Notes: a model not told the origin generated them from the sequence alone. A stretch of DNA of 41,221 nt from Bacteroidales bacterium (GCA_030656615.1 JAUSOY010000034.1:1-41221), one strand, 5' to 3'. Counted from the stretch's first letter, positions 25,464-35,675 are shown. Translations and numbers: made by a program.

Positions 25464-25513
25464 TTTTCACTCCCCGATAGCTATCGGGGCACTTTTCACT
25501 TTTCACTTTTCAT
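25464..25513. repeat. TTTTCAC tandem repeat interrupted by a palindrome
   Basis: Copies of the heptamer TTTTCAC occur at 25464-25470 and at 25493-25506, with a partial copy to 25512. The palindrome at 25472-25489 separates them. The right-hand copies encode the last residues and stop of the AmrS gene (TGA at 25503-25505 on the minus strand). Confidence 0.85.
25472..25489. repeat. Perfect 18-bp palindrome CCCCGATAGCTATCGGGG
   Basis: CCCCGATAGCTATCGGGG reads identically on both strands and sits inside the TTTTCAC repeat, as if inserted into it. It lies about 14 bases after the amrS stop on the minus strand, so it could also act as a 3' hairpin. I recall similar GATAGCTATC palindromes as frequent intergenic repeats in this phylum, but have not counted copies. 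Confidence 0.85.
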
Positions 25514-26504
25514 TTACAAAAGGAAGCACTTCGCCGCATTTCCTGCATACGGAATTTTCAAGATTTTCGATTTGTACTGTATATCCTTCTCTGAATATCA
25601 AGACACTACCACACTTCGGGCAAATCGAATCCTGAAAAGTCCGGTCTAAGGAATTACCCGTGTAAACCCATGAAAGATGCTCCCGGGCTATTTTTGCAAA
25701 ACGTAATAAAAGCCGCGTTGACGTTGCTTCAATTTCTGATTTATATGCAGGATAATAAGCCGAAATATGCAAAATGGTATTTTGACCCAATTCGGTCTTC
25801 AGCCATTTTAACATTTTAATAAAAAGCTGTTCGTCATCATTCAATCCAGGAATGAGGAGGAAAGTTACTTCGAGATGTTTGCCCGACTGACGTATGGTTT
25901 TCAGTGAATTTAAAACGGGTGCTAGGCTTCCTCCCGTGATTGGTTTATAGAAATCTTCGCTAAATGATTTTAAATCAATATTAAACGCATCGATGTACGG
26001 GAGAATGTTATCCAAGGGAAGCGGATTTATAAATCCATTACTGACCACAACATTCTTTAATCCTGCATTATGAGCCATGATGGCCGTTTCGAATACAAAT
26101 TCGAAATTCGTGAGTGGTTCGTTGTATGTATAGGCGATGCTTCTACTAGCGGATTTCAAAGCTGCCTGAACCACTCCTGATGAATCCAGTGATTTGGTAC
26201 CGGCAGGATGTCCATGCTGCGAAATATGCCAGTTCTGACAATACCGACAGTGCAGATTACATCCGGCAAATCCTATACTAAATATTTTACTTCCCGGATA
26301 AAAATGGTTTAAAGGTTTTTTTTCGATGGGGTCTATCTGAACAGCTGTTATTTGAGCAAATGCAGATGCAATAAGCAATCCATTTATATTTTTGCGAATC
26401 AAGCACTTACCTTCCTTTCCTTCGGCAAGTACACAGTTATGGGGACACAATAAACATTGCACCTTCTGATCTTGCAGACGATTGTAAAACAAAGCTTCTT
26501 TCAT
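25503..26504 (-). CDS. amrS: AmmeMemoRadiSam system radical SAM enzyme
   Basis: A 333-residue radical SAM protein of the AmrS family. The start at 26504 (MKEALFYNRL) is chosen over 26549 because family members begin this way. Four cysteines near the N terminus (C17, C20, C24 in CLLCPHNC, and C34 in GKC) precede the SAM cluster motif C82-x3-C86-x2-C89 in CNLHCRYCQNW. The barrel includes AYTYNEPL and VVVSNGFINPLPL. The C terminus has a zinc-ribbon pair, CPKCG and CRKCGE. The reaction is not settled; relatives are usually encoded with a MEMO1-like and an AMMECR1-like protein, neither of which is in this window. The gene is divergent from the EamA transporter, with 95 bases between starts. Its last codons lie in a TTTTCAC repeat. 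Confidence 0.9.
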   Translation of the reverse strand: MKEALFYNRLQDQKVQCLLCPHNCVLAEGKEGKCLIRKNINGLLIASAFAQITAVQIDPIEKKPLNHFYPGSKIFSIGFAGCNLHCRYCQNWHISQHGHPAGTKSLDSSGVVQAALKSASRSIAYTYNEPLTNFEFVFETAIMAHNAGLKNVVVSNGFINPLPLDNILPYIDAFNIDLKSFSEDFYKPITGGSLAPVLNSLKTIRQSGKHLEVTFLLIPGLNDDEQLFIKMLKWLKTELGQNTILHISAYYPAYKSEIEATSTRLLLRFAKIAREHLSWVYTGNSLDRTFQDSICPKCGSVLIFREGYTVQIENLENSVCRKCGEVLPFVNEK

Positions 26505-26599
26505 AGTAAGGCTTTTTTCAAAGGTAAGGATATGGATAATACGGTTCAAGCCTCAGAGGTAAGTTGCAAAAGCCTATTTTTGCAGAAAATATGTGATTT

Positions 26600-27529
26600 A
26601 TGCTGAACGATAAGCGGCTGGCCATTAAGGGCGCTTTTGCCATTAGTTTCGCGGCCATACTCTGGGGTCTCGACGGCGTGATACTTACTCCCCGACTCTA
26701 TAATCTGGATGTAGGATTTGTTGTGATGATGGTCCATATGATCCCCTTTTTATTAATGAATATTTTTTTACGCCACGAATATGCTAATCTTTTAAAGATA
26801 AGTCCGGCTGATTTTGGATGGTTGGCATTGGTTTCTCTTTTTGGAGGCACCATAGGTACCCTGGCGATAGTAAAAGCTCTTTTTCTGGTAGAATTCAAAC
26901 ATCTGACCATCGTTGTTTTATTACAAAAATTACAACCCATTTTCGCGATTGCTCTGGCAGCCATTATTCTAAAAGAACAGTTGACAAAACGTTTTGCCTT
27001 ATGGGCTGGTTTGGCAATAACTGCCGGATATTTTCTGACTTTTGGATTTCAATCACCAAGTATCGACGGTGGTTCGGTAATGCTGGCCGCTGCACTCTTT
27101 AGCCTACTCGCCGCATTTTCGTTTGGAAGTTCAACGGTTTTCAGTAAGCTGGCTCTGAAAAATGTCAGTTTTGGAACAGCCACTTTTTTCCGGTATGGAT
27201 TTACGGCAGCAATAATGCTGGCCTTTGTTCTAATAAGCGGTAAAATATCAGAAATTCAAAATATCACTTCTGAAAACTGGTTGGTTTTCATCATTATAGC
27301 ACTAACGACCGGCTCTGGTGCCATTTATATATTCTACTTTGGCCTGAGGCAAGTGAAAGCCATCGTTGCCACGGTTTGTGAGTTATTCTTCCCCATCTCC
27401 GCCATTATTTTTGATTACATATTTAATGGGACACGCTTATCTGTCGTACAATGGATAAGTGCCGTGATAATGATTTTCTCAATCATCATGCTTAATCTTG
27501 GAAAGAAAAAGCAGCAAAAGCTTGCATAG
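26600..27529 (+). CDS. EamA/DMT family transporter
   Basis: A 309-residue membrane protein with ten hydrophobic helices and two EamA repeats, one from about residue 8 to 145, the other from about 158 to 300. Typical features are ISFAAILWGLDGV at the start, the amphipathic loop LKEQLTKRFALWAGLAI between helices 4 and 5, and the same arrangement in the second half (FNGTRLSVVQWISAVIMI). Drug/metabolite transporters of this type export small metabolites or amino acids; the substrate is not predictable. It has a basic C-terminal tail (GKKKQQKLA). A TATTTTTG box (26575-26582) lies 17 bases before the ATG. The mosaic repeat array follows about 80 bases after the stop. Confidence 0.85.
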   Translation: MLNDKRLAIKGAFAISFAAILWGLDGVILTPRLYNLDVGFVVMMVHMIPFLLMNIFLRHEYANLLKISPADFGWLALVSLFGGTIGTLAIVKALFLVEFKHLTIVVLLQKLQPIFAIALAAIILKEQLTKRFALWAGLAITAGYFLTFGFQSPSIDGGSVMLAAALFSLLAAFSFGSSTVFSKLALKNVSFGTATFFRYGFTAAIMLAFVLISGKISEIQNITSENWLVFIIIALTTGSGAIYIFYFGLRQVKAIVATVCELFFPISAIIFDYIFNGTRLSVVQWISAVIMIFSIIMLNLGKKKQQKLA

Positions 27530-27608
27530 CAATCTCCACCACCTTCCTGTCAGGTCTATATAACAAACGGATAGCTTGCATTATTAGTAGATACGATAGC
27601 AAGCTATA

Positions 27609-28110
27609 TGCGACGCACGCCTAGTAGGTTTTATAAGATGCGCAGATAGATAATAACACGAGACGCACACCCTGCGTCTTTTGACTTTTGCATTATTACC
27701 GGAACTGATGAGAACCGATAAAATGCAGGCATAACAGCATATACGAGACGCACGCCCTGCGTCTTTTGACTTTTGCATTATTACCGGAATTGAGGAGATT
27801 CGATAAAATGCAGGGATAACAGGCAATACAAGACACACGTTTGGTAGGTCCAATAAGATGAAAAGATAGCAGGTAATGCGAGACGCAGGCCTAGTAAGTC
27901 CTATAAGATGCGTAGATAGATAATAATGTGAGATGCAGGTCGTACGTCTTTTGACTTTTACATTATTACCGGTATTGAGGAGATCCGATAAAATGCAGGG
28001 AGAACAGCATATACGAGACGCACGCATGATTGGTGCAGGGATAGCAGCATATACGAGACGCACGCCGTGCGTCTTCTGACTTTTGCGGTATAATCGGTAT
28101 TGGGGAAACG
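27609..28110. repeat. Mosaic tandem array of 50-bp and 85-bp units
   Basis: Eight units, each starting with a form of CGAGACGCACGCC: 27609 (50 bp), 27659 (85), 27744 (85), 27829 (50), 27879 (50), 27929 (85), 28014 (40) and 28054 (57, cut by the terminator). Both unit types share the head and a tail of about 25 bases (ATAAAATGCAGGGATAACAGC or ATAAGATGCGTAGATAGATAA). The 85-bp type has an extra block, TCTTTTGACTTTTGCATTAT-TACCGG. Heads of the long units form hairpins, for example GACGCAC-GCC-GTGCGTC. The spacing follows the sequence exactly; no gene explains it. Long open frames here on the minus strand are by-products. Confidence 0.85.
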
Positions 28111-28139
28111 AAAAAGCCCCGGCAGAGCCAGGGCTTTTT
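28111..28139 (-). terminator. Rho-independent terminator of the TPR gene
   Basis: The minus strand reads AAAAAGCCCTGGC-TCT-GCCGGGGCTTTTT, a strong hairpin 18 bases after the TPR gene stop. Because A and T runs flank the stem it could work in both directions. Confidence 0.85.
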
Positions 28140-28156
28140 GATATATCAATGGAAAA

Positions 28157-29296
28157 CTATGGATTGAGTTTTGCATCCATCTCTTTCACCTTATCGAGTT
28201 TGCCTTTGCGGGCATAAATCTCTTTCAGTGAAATAATTGTATTTTTATCGGTAGCCTCAATCGCGTGTGCTTGTTCGAGATAGGGTAAAGCGTTGTCGAG
28301 TGCTAAATCAGCTTTTGCTTTTAAAGCATCATATTCTTTTACCTTATCCAAAGGAAGTTTATTGGCTTCTTCCATAATTGTGGCAGCCTCATTTACATAA
28401 ATGGCGCCCAGATTATAAATTGCATCAAAATAATCGGGTTTTAATTCGATGGCTTTTTTATAAGCACTAATTGCTTCAGTAACATTATTTACCTTGTCAT
28501 AGTTTACACCAATAGCATAAAAAATGGTAGGATTTGTTGGATCATTCAACTTCGCTTCCTGCAGGTTAGCTAATGCTTTTTCGGTCTGATCCGTTTTTAG
28601 ATAGAAGTTCGTTTCCGTGATGAGAACACTAAAATCGGTAGGATACTTTTCGCGACCAATAATAATTGTTTTAAACGCCTCGTCAGTCTTACCCTCTTCC
28701 ATCAGAATATTAGCAAGGCTAACATATACCAAAGGTTTATCATAATTCATTTCTGCAAGCTTCACATAGGCAGCTTTGGCAGCCTGAACATTTCCACCCT
28801 CCTGTGCACTCAATGCGGCATTAAAAAATGAAGTCGTATCAATTACACCAATTTCTTCTTTAACGGCAGCTGTTCTGAAAAACATTTCCGACGCTTTATT
28901 AAAATTATCAGTGGTATAAGCCTCAACACCTTTACGGAAAAATCCATCCGCAATTACATTAATGTTGGTGTAAATTTCAACTTTGTAATCGTTGGCATCT
29001 TCCATTAATAGAGCCTTTTTGAAGGATTCAAAAGAGATAGCCAGTGGATTTTCGACCAAATTCTGAAACTCGGGCTTATCGGAAAGAGCAATCTGTAAAT
29101 AGATGGTTCCGCGATAATACCATGTTTTAGCATCATTCATGGTCTTTTCATGAGTGATGGTTGGTTCGATATATTCCAGTGCCTTATCTAGCTTGTTATT
29201 CCGTAAATAATTATAAGCGCTGGTTCTTTTGTTGGTTTGTCCTTGGGCTGCTACAAAAGCGAGAAGAATCAGCACAAGGAATGTTAACTTCTTCAT
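28157..29296 (-). CDS. Exported tetratricopeptide-repeat protein
   Basis: A 379-residue protein with a signal peptide (MKKLTFLVLILLAFVAAQGQ, cleavage near AQG-Q). Most of it is TPR units; the clearest are DKALEYIEPTITHE, TEKALANLQEAKLNDPTNP and NVTEAISAYKKAIELKPDYF, the last two being near-ideal. It should act in the periplasm as a protein-binding scaffold; no partner is known. It follows gyrA on the same strand by 115 bases but has its own consensus promoter (29334-29363), so it can be expressed separately. A strong terminator ends it. Confidence 0.85.
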   Translation of the reverse strand: MKKLTFLVLILLAFVAAQGQTNKRTSAYNYLRNNKLDKALEYIEPTITHEKTMNDAKTWYYRGTIYLQIALSDKPEFQNLVENPLAISFESFKKALLMEDANDYKVEIYTNINVIADGFFRKGVEAYTTDNFNKASEMFFRTAAVKEEIGVIDTTSFFNAALSAQEGGNVQAAKAAYVKLAEMNYDKPLVYVSLANILMEEGKTDEAFKTIIIGREKYPTDFSVLITETNFYLKTDQTEKALANLQEAKLNDPTNPTIFYAIGVNYDKVNNVTEAISAYKKAIELKPDYFDAIYNLGAIYVNEAATIMEEANKLPLDKVKEYDALKAKADLALDNALPYLEQAHAIEATDKNTIISLKEIYARKGKLDKVKEMDAKLNP

Positions 29297-29333
29297 TTTA
29301 TGGTATTTTTTGAATTATGGGTTTACTGAATCA

Positions 29334-29363
29334 CAAAATTATAAATTCAAATCTATTCTACAA
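29334..29363 (-). promoter_or_regulatory. Promoter of the TPR gene
   Basis: On the minus strand TTG (29363-29361), 19 bases, TAATTTTG (29341-29334) is a full consensus match. The leader to the TPR ATG is about 35 bases. Confidence 0.6.
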
Positions 29364-29411
29364 GTAATGTGCAAGAAATATGCCAATACGTTAAAGTGTT
29401 GATAATAAGTA

Positions 29412-32021
29412 TTATTCTATTTCTGATGTCGTGTCTTCTTCCTTTGCAGGCGGATTTTCATCCGATATTTCCTCCACCGGTCCTGTTTCAAACTCGGGTT
29501 GAGGTAAAGGTCCTTCATGAGTGCTCATATGAACCCTTGAACCTTCTTCGATTTCGATGCCTTCCAATTCTTCATCATTTTCGCGCTCAACATGAGTCAC
29601 CGCAGCTATCTCATCCGTACTACGGATATTGATAACCTTAACACCCTGAGTAGCTCGTCCCTGAGTACGTAAATCAGACATTGCCATGCGAATAAGAATT
29701 CCTGATTTGGTAATAATCATCAGATCATCCTGATCGGTAACATTTTTGATAGCGACCAACGATCCCGTTTTATCGGTAATATTCATGGTTTTAACACCCT
29801 TACCGCCACGGTTAGTCTCACGATAATCATCAACCAGTGAGCGTTTTCCGAAACCTTTTTCTGAAACGACGAGAATATCGGATCCGGTATCTTCAATACA
29901 TACCATTCCTACTACTTCATCTTCTGCTCCATTAAGGGTAATGCCTCTGACACCGGTTGCTGTACGTCCCATGGGGCGCACTCTTTGTTCATTAAAACGG
30001 ATAGCCCGTCCGGACCGTAACGCCATAACTACAATAGAGTTTCCTGAAGTAAGGCGTGCTTCCAGCAAATTATCGTCATCCTTAATACCCAAAGCTATAA
30101 TACCATTCTGACGGGGTCTGGAATACGCTTCCAGAGAAGTCTTTTTAATAGTTCCTTTTTTGGTGCAAAGAATGATGAAATTATTCTGTATATATTCGGT
30201 ATCCGTCAAATCTTTAACATTAATAAAGGCTCTGACTTTATCTTCCGGATCAATATTAAGCAGATTCTGAATTGCTCTTCCTTTACTGGTTTTAGCACCT
30301 TCGGGTAACTCGAATACACGTATCCAGTAACATTTGCCCATCTCTGTAAACAATAACAGATAATTATGCATGGTTGCCACGAAGATGTATTCTACAAAAT
30401 CTTCATCCCTGATTACGCTGCCTTTTGCACCAAAACCTCCCCTTTTCTGAACACGGTATTCGCGCAATAAGGTTCGTTTGATATAACCCAAATGCGATAT
30501 CGTAATAACCACGCTATCATCCGAAATGGTATCTTCTATTCTGAAATCCTGTGCGATATATTCAATTTCAGTTTTGGCTTCATCACCAAATTTTTCTTTA
30601 ACCTCAAGCAACTCTTTTTTGATGATTTCCATCCGAAGAACTATGTCAGCGAGTACACTCTTAAGATATTCGATGAGTTTGCAAAGTTCGTCATATTCGG
30701 CCTGCAACTTTTCGCGTTCGAGACCGGTAAGAGCCTGAAGACGCATGGCAAGAATCGCTTTGGCCTGTAATTCAGAAAGTTCAAAACGCTCCATAAGGCC
30801 CTGACGTGCATCATCCGGAGTTTTGGATGCCCGTATCAGAGCAATAACTTCGTCGATATGGTCAAGAGCAATAAGTAATCCTAGCAGAATATGTGCACGT
30901 TTTTCGGCTTGGTCGAGTTCAAATTGAGTACGTCTTACAATAACCTCATGGCGATGAGCCACAAAATGAACCAGCATATCCTTCAGATTCAGCATCATCG
31001 GACGTCCTTTAACCAGAGCTATATTATTAACACTGAAAGAAGTCTGTAAAGGAGTATGCTGATATAATAAGTTAAGAACGACGCTTGTATTGGCATCACG
31101 TTTCAGTTCATAAACGATACGCATACCATTACGGTCAGATTCGTCACGGATATCGCTGATACCATCAATCTTTTTATCATTAACGAGATCGGCCGTTTTT
31201 TTAATCATCTCGGCTTTATTCACCTGATAGGGAATCGACGAAACAATTATTCTTTCGCGGCCATTATCTTCCGTTTCAATTTTTGTAACACCACGAATTA
31301 CGATTCTACCTCTTCCAGTTTCAGCGGCTTCGCGCACGCCATCATATCCGTATATAATTCCCCCGGTTGGGAAATCGGGGCCTTTAATAAATTTCATCAA
31401 CTCAGGAATCGTAATATCGTTATTATCGATATATGCGATACATCCGTCGATTACTTCCGAAAGATTATGAGGAGCCATATTAGTAGCCATACCAACGGCA
31501 ATACCAGAGGATCCATTTACCAAAAGATTGGGAATTTTAGCAGGTAAAACCGTAGGTTCTTCAAGACTATCGTCGAAGTTTAACTTGAAATCAACCGTAT
31601 TTTTATCAATATCGGCCAGCATTTCCTCAGCAATCTTTTTGAGTCTTGCTTCTGTATAACGCATTGCTGCCGGGGGATCCTGGTCAATAGAACCAAAGTT
31701 ACCTTGTCCGTCAACGAGGGGATATCTCAACGACCAATCCTGCGCCATACGAACCATAGCATCATAAACCGATGAATCACCATGCGGATGGTATTTACCA
31801 AGAACTTCCCCAACAATACGAGCCGATTTCTTAAAAGGCCTGTTGGAGAGCATGCCAAGATCATACATTCCAAAAAGTATACGGCGGTGCACTGGTTTGA
31901 GACCATCTCTGATATCGGGCAATGCACGTGAGACGATAACCGACATCGCATAATCGATGTAGGCTGTTTTCATCTGGTTCTCTATATTAACCTGAACAAT
32001 TTTTTCTTCGGATAATTCCAT
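29412..32021 (-). CDS. gyrA: DNA gyrase subunit A
   Basis: The cleavage and rejoining subunit of gyrase, which introduces negative supercoils with GyrB. At 869 residues it has normal length. The active-site tyrosine is Y122 in MRYTEARL. The quinolone-contact region [15 protein letters not shown] keeps Ser83 and Asp87 (same numbers as in E. coli), the sensitive form. The C-terminal half has the beta-pinwheel repeats; the first contains a GyrA-box-like [13 protein letters not shown], a variant of QRRGGKG, and a later blade reads [12 protein letters not shown]. An acidic tail (about the last 40 residues, rich in E and P) ends the protein. It could be confused with ParC, but the box favours GyrA. 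Divergent from clpC. Confidence 0.95.
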   Translation of the reverse strand: MELSEEKIVQVNIENQMKTAYIDYAMSVIVSRALPDIRDGLKPVHRRILFGMYDLGMLSNRPFKKSARIVGEVLGKYHPHGDSSVYDAMVRMAQDWSLRYPLVDGQGNFGSIDQDPPAAMRYTEARLKKIAEEMLADIDKNTVDFKLNFDDSLEEPTVLPAKIPNLLVNGSSGIAVGMATNMAPHNLSEVIDGCIAYIDNNDITIPELMKFIKGPDFPTGGIIYGYDGVREAAETGRGRIVIRGVTKIETEDNGRERIIVSSIPYQVNKAEMIKKTADLVNDKKIDGISDIRDESDRNGMRIVYELKRDANTSVVLNLLYQHTPLQTSFSVNNIALVKGRPMMLNLKDMLVHFVAHRHEVIVRRTQFELDQAEKRAHILLGLLIALDHIDEVIALIRASKTPDDARQGLMERFELSELQAKAILAMRLQALTGLEREKLQAEYDELCKLIEYLKSVLADIVLRMEIIKKELLEVKEKFGDEAKTEIEYIAQDFRIEDTISDDSVVITISHLGYIKRTLLREYRVQKRGGFGAKGSVIRDEDFVEYIFVATMHNYLLLFTEMGKCYWIRVFELPEGAKTSKGRAIQNLLNIDPEDKVRAFINVKDLTDTEYIQNNFIILCTKKGTIKKTSLEAYSRPRQNGIIALGIKDDDNLLEARLTSGNSIVVMALRSGRAIRFNEQRVRPMGRTATGVRGITLNGAEDEVVGMVCIEDTGSDILVVSEKGFGKRSLVDDYRETNRGGKGVKTMNITDKTGSLVAIKNVTDQDDLMIITKSGILIRMAMSDLRTQGRATQGVKVINIRSTDEIAAVTHVERENDEELEGIEIEEGSRVHMSTHEGPLPQPEFETGPVEEISDENPPAKEEDTTSEIE

Positions 32022-32322
32022 TATCTTTTTCTAAACGTTTCTTTTTAAACTATTTACATTTTCACAAATGAATTGACGAAGATACGAATAATCCCTGAAT
32101 AATAAAGACAAAAATCGGCTCAATACTAACAATGGAGTGTTGAAAAAAAAGACTGACATTGTGTCGGATGTGAGGCCGCTAAAATTACCTTTGATTTCTT
32201 AAACTGAAGCAATACTGATTTGGCCGGATTTTTGATCATTGGGCATACGTTATACATGCCAAATGCCGTTTCAAACAAAGCTGGATTACAATTGTTGATA
32301 ATTTATAGGATATACACATCAT
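32022..32322. other. Divergent gyrA-clpC promoter region
   Basis: These 301 bases hold no gene. A plus-strand TACCTTTG at 32186-32193 is a candidate -7 box for clpC, leaving a leader of about 125 bases, but no TTG lies at the right distance. No confident gyrA promoter is visible. Nothing suggests a known heat-shock operator. Confidence 0.45.
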
Positions 32323-34902
32323 ATGGAAGCAAAATTTTCGCAAAGGGTTAAAGATGTACTGACCTACAGTCGTGAAGAAGCTGTTCGCTTAGGCAACGAC
32401 TATATCGGGGTAGAACACCTTTTTCTGGGCATTATTCGCGAAGGCGAAGGACTGGCCGTCCTCATTCTCAAAGAAATGGGTGCTAATATTACGGCCATTC
32501 GTCATCGCATCGAATCTGCCATTGAGAACCCCCAGTCGACCGTTAAAAATACGGATAATATCCCTCTGGTGAAGCAAGCTGAGCGGGCTCTTAAAATCAC
32601 GTATCTCGAAGCCAAAGTTTTTAAAAGTGAACTTATCGGAACCGAACACCTCTTATTAGCTATTTTAAAAGATACTGAAAACTTAGTATCGAAATCATTA
32701 TATACATACGGGGTGGATTATAACTCCATCCGTAGCGACCTGAAAGATAAACTGAGGGCCGACGATTATATTCCGGACGAAAATGCTCCACGTTCAGAAA
32801 TCCCTCCCCGACGGGGCGATGAACCATCAGACGAGGAAAATGAAGAGGATCGCGAATTAACGAATATCCGTAAAACGGGAGACTCCAAAAGTAAAACACC
32901 TGTTTTAGACAACTTCGGACGCGATCTCACCAGAGCCGCCGAAGAAAACCGCCTCGACCCTATTGTGGGCCGACAAAAAGAAATGGAACGCATTGCGCAG
33001 ATTCTCAGCCGACGCAAGAAAAACAACCCCATTCTCATTGGAGAACCGGGTGTAGGTAAATCTGCTATTGCCGAAGGTCTGGCACTTCGGATTATAAACC
33101 GTCAGGTACCCAGATCCTTATTCAACAAACGCATCGTTACCCTCGATTTGGGATCACTGGTAGCTGGTACAAAATACCGCGGTCAGTTTGAAGAAAGAAT
33201 GAAAGCCGTTCTTAATGAACTGGAAAAGAATCCGGATGTCATTCTGTTTATGGATGAAATTCATACATTGGTCGGTGCGGGAAATGCTTCCGGCTCCCTC
33301 GATGCCAGTAATATGTTCAAACCTGCTCTTGCCAGAGGAGAAATACAGGTTATCGGGGCCACCACCCTGAACGAATACCGACAACATATCGAAAAAGACG
33401 GTGCTCTCGAACGCCGCTTCCAAAAAGTAATGGTTGATGCTACCAGTCCGGAAGAAACCATAGAAATTCTCAATAATATCAAAGAAAAGTATGAAGACCA
33501 TCATCTGGTAACCTATTCAGAGGAAGCCATTAATGCCTGCGTACAACTTACTTTGCGATATATTACAGACCGATATTTACCCGATAAAGCGATTGACGCG
33601 CTTGATGAGTCCGGAGCCAGGGTTCATATGAAAAACATTAAAGTACCACAGGCCATCATCGATATCGAAGCCTCTGTGGAAGAGGTTAAAACAAAGAAAA
33701 CACGGGCCATAAGCAGTCAGAAATTCGAAGAAGCTGCAGAATTCCGCGATAAAGAAAGGCATTTACTTTCAGATCTTGAAAAAGCAAAAAAAGCATGGGA
33801 CGACGATGCCCGTATTAACCGTGAAACGGTTAGCGAAGACAATGTATCAGAAGTAGTTTCGATGATGACCGGTATTCCTGTTCAGCGTGTTGCTCAAAAT
33901 GAAGGCGATCGATTACTTCGTATGGAAGAAGAATTGGCTGGAAATGTTATTGGGCAGGATGAAGCTATCAAAAAAGTTACCCGGGCTATCAGGCGTAATC
34001 GTGCCGGACTGAAAGACCCGAACAAACCCATTGGAACTTTCATCTTTCTGGGACCCACCGGTGTTGGAAAAACACATATGGCTAAAGTTTTGGCCCGCTA
34101 TCTCTTCGATACGGAAGATGCCCTGGTTCGTATCGATATGAGCGAATATATGGAAAAATTTGCAGTATCACGTCTTGTTGGTGCTCCTCCGGGATATGTT
34201 GGTTATGAGGAAGGCGGACAGCTTACCGAAAAAGTCAGACGTAAACCATACAGCATCATTCTTCTTGATGAAATAGAAAAAGCCCATCCCGATGTTTTCC
34301 ATCTTCTGCTTCAGGTATTGGATGATGGTGTTTTAACCGATAGTCTCGGAAGAAGGGTTGATTTTAAAAATACCATTGTTATTATGACTTCCAACATTGG
34401 TTCGCGCCAATTAAAAGACTTCGGACAAGGCGTTGGATTCAGTACTGCATCCAAACAATCGAATGCCTCGGAACATGTTCGCAGCGTTATCGAAAATGCC
34501 TTAAAGAAATCTTTTGCACCTGAATTTATAAACCGCATCGACGATATAATCATTTTCGATAATCTAGAACGCGAAGACATTCATAAAATCATCGAAATTG
34601 AATTGCGGCATTTATATGGACGTGTAAAAATGCTAAATTATTCGATTGAAGTTACTGAGAAAGCAAAAGACTTCATTCTTGAAAAAGGATGGGATCCTCA
34701 GTTTGGTGCACGCCCGCTTAAACGTGCCATTCAGAAATACATCGAAGATTCACTGGCCGAAGAAATTATCCGTTCAGGCATGAAAGCAGGTGATAATATT
34801 ATCGTGGATTTAAACGATGAAAAACAGGAAATTCAAATCATAATACAGCCCGCCATACCTCAGCTTCCGCCACCAGACGCAACGGCTATTGCTGAGTCCT
34901 GA
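32323..34902 (+). CDS. clpC: ATP-dependent Clp protease ATP-binding subunit ClpC
   Basis: An AAA+ unfoldase that feeds proteins to ClpP. Domains in order: Clp N-terminal repeat pair (about 1-145), acidic linker rich in E, D and R (about 150-195), AAA-1 with Walker A GEPGVGKS (240-247) and Walker B VILFMDE (306-312), a UVR-type coiled segment (about 452-495, [19 protein letters not shown]) that separates ClpC from ClpB and ClpA, and AAA-2 with Walker A GPTGVGKT (577-584). The C-terminal tail (about 840-859) is rich in Pro and Ala. I did not find a clear ClpP-binding LGF-type loop by eye. It is monocistronic, ending at a very strong terminator. Confidence 0.95.
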   Translation: MEAKFSQRVKDVLTYSREEAVRLGNDYIGVEHLFLGIIREGEGLAVLILKEMGANITAIRHRIESAIENPQSTVKNTDNIPLVKQAERALKITYLEAKVFKSELIGTEHLLLAILKDTENLVSKSLYTYGVDYNSIRSDLKDKLRADDYIPDENAPRSEIPPRRGDEPSDEENEEDRELTNIRKTGDSKSKTPVLDNFGRDLTRAAEENRLDPIVGRQKEMERIAQILSRRKKNNPILIGEPGVGKSAIAEGLALRIINRQVPRSLFNKRIVTLDLGSLVAGTKYRGQFEERMKAVLNELEKNPDVILFMDEIHTLVGAGNASGSLDASNMFKPALARGEIQVIGATTLNEYRQHIEKDGALERRFQKVMVDATSPEETIEILNNIKEKYEDHHLVTYSEEAINACVQLTLRYITDRYLPDKAIDALDESGARVHMKNIKVPQAIIDIEASVEEVKTKKTRAISSQKFEEAAEFRDKERHLLSDLEKAKKAWDDDARINRETVSEDNVSEVVSMMTGIPVQRVAQNEGDRLLRMEEELAGNVIGQDEAIKKVTRAIRRNRAGLKDPNKPIGTFIFLGPTGVGKTHMAKVLARYLFDTEDALVRIDMSEYMEKFAVSRLVGAPPGYVGYEEGGQLTEKVRRKPYSIILLDEIEKAHPDVFHLLLQVLDDGVLTDSLGRRVDFKNTIVIMTSNIGSRQLKDFGQGVGFSTASKQSNASEHVRSVIENALKKSFAPEFINRIDDIIIFDNLEREDIHKIIEIELRHLYGRVKMLNYSIEVTEKAKDFILEKGWDPQFGARPLKRAIQKYIEDSLAEEIIRSGMKAGDNIIVDLNDEKQEIQIIIQPAIPQLPPPDATAIAES

Positions 34903-34921
34903 GGAAATTCAATTTTCTATT

Positions 34922-34965
34922 AAAAGAGTGAGGGCGGCCAATGGCCGCCCTCACTCTTTTTTTTT
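34922..34965 (+). terminator. Strong rho-independent terminator of clpC
   Basis: An 18-bp perfect stem (AAAAGAGTGAGGGCGGCC and its complement) with the three-base loop AAT and a run of nine T residues. It lies about 20 bases after the clpC stop. The A run on the left may also end transcription from the minus strand. Confidence 0.95.
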
Positions 34966-34972
34966 GAATCTT

Positions 34973-35641
34973 TTACAAATCAACTCTAGACTTTGATTTT
35001 GCTTTTAACTCCTCCGACGTTTTAAAAGATGGTTCAAACCATTTTTCAATGCGATTATATAAATCGGAATTATCCTGATTAAAATATCGGATATATAAGG
35101 AGAAACCAGTGTTCACGAAGTAAATAAGTGATCCTTGAGGATCTTCGATGTAAAAATTATCGACGAGGCTCCTGTCCTCAATTCCATATTTTTCAAAAAG
35201 ATCTTTTAAAACAACTTGAATATCACGATGCTGAACGTCCGGAAAACCAAACTCCCCCATCGTAAACAAATCATTAACAAAATAATAGTTCTCGCGCAAT
35301 TTACCGTCGTGGCTTTCTTTCTGATAACCAATAACTTTTAAAACATCCTCCCCGATACGATAACAGCTAAAGCATTGAGGTTCATGATTTAAAATACCCG
35401 AAGCCCGTAGATTCTTTAAAAAAGAAATATCCTTAAAGATGATTTCTTCAGAACTTCTGACCAATTTAGAATCCTTAGGCTTCATAAAAAAAGGTGCAAA
35501 GCGCGGAAAATAATGATCCTTCAGGCAAGGGGTGATATCGGGGCGCGCATTACGGCGACGATGGAATTCGATGTACTGAATGCTGTACTTTCCGAATAGA
35601 GCCCTGATAATCAAACGATGAATATCAAATATAAACTTCAT
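34973..35641 (-). CDS. Protein of unknown function at the end of the etf operon
   Basis: I do not recognise this 222-residue protein. It has no signal peptide or membrane helix, although the N terminus (FIFDIHRLIIRALFGKY) is amphipathic. Notable segments are HEPQCFSCYRIGEDVLKVIGYQ with two Cys, LRENYYFVNDLFTMGEFGF, and a basic C terminus (KTSEELKAKSKSR). Aromatic and charged residues alternate, giving a mixed alpha/beta appearance. It lies 34 bases downstream of the acyl-CoA dehydrogenase and is probably read with it; the clpC terminator closes the other side. Whether it belongs to lipid or electron-transfer metabolism is unknown. Confidence 0.65.
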   Translation of the reverse strand: MKFIFDIHRLIIRALFGKYSIQYIEFHRRRNARPDITPCLKDHYFPRFAPFFMKPKDSKLVRSSEEIIFKDISFLKNLRASGILNHEPQCFSCYRIGEDVLKVIGYQKESHDGKLRENYYFVNDLFTMGEFGFPDVQHRDIQVVLKDLFEKYGIEDRSLVDNFYIEDPQGSLIYFVNTGFSLYIRYFNQDNSDLYNRIEKWFEPSFKTSEELKAKSKSRVDL

Positions 35642-35675
35642 ATGGCCAGTAATTATTTTAGAGCCAAATATACAT

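Noticed and set aside
27609-28110. CRISPR array
   Set aside because: Units are long and nearly identical throughout, with no constant repeat separated by unique spacers, and no cas gene is present.
27584-28176. Two long open frames on the minus strand (27584-28063 and 27958-28176)
   Set aside because: They run through the mosaic repeat array, read different units in different frames (85 and 50 are not multiples of three) and have odd composition; they are by-products of the repeat.
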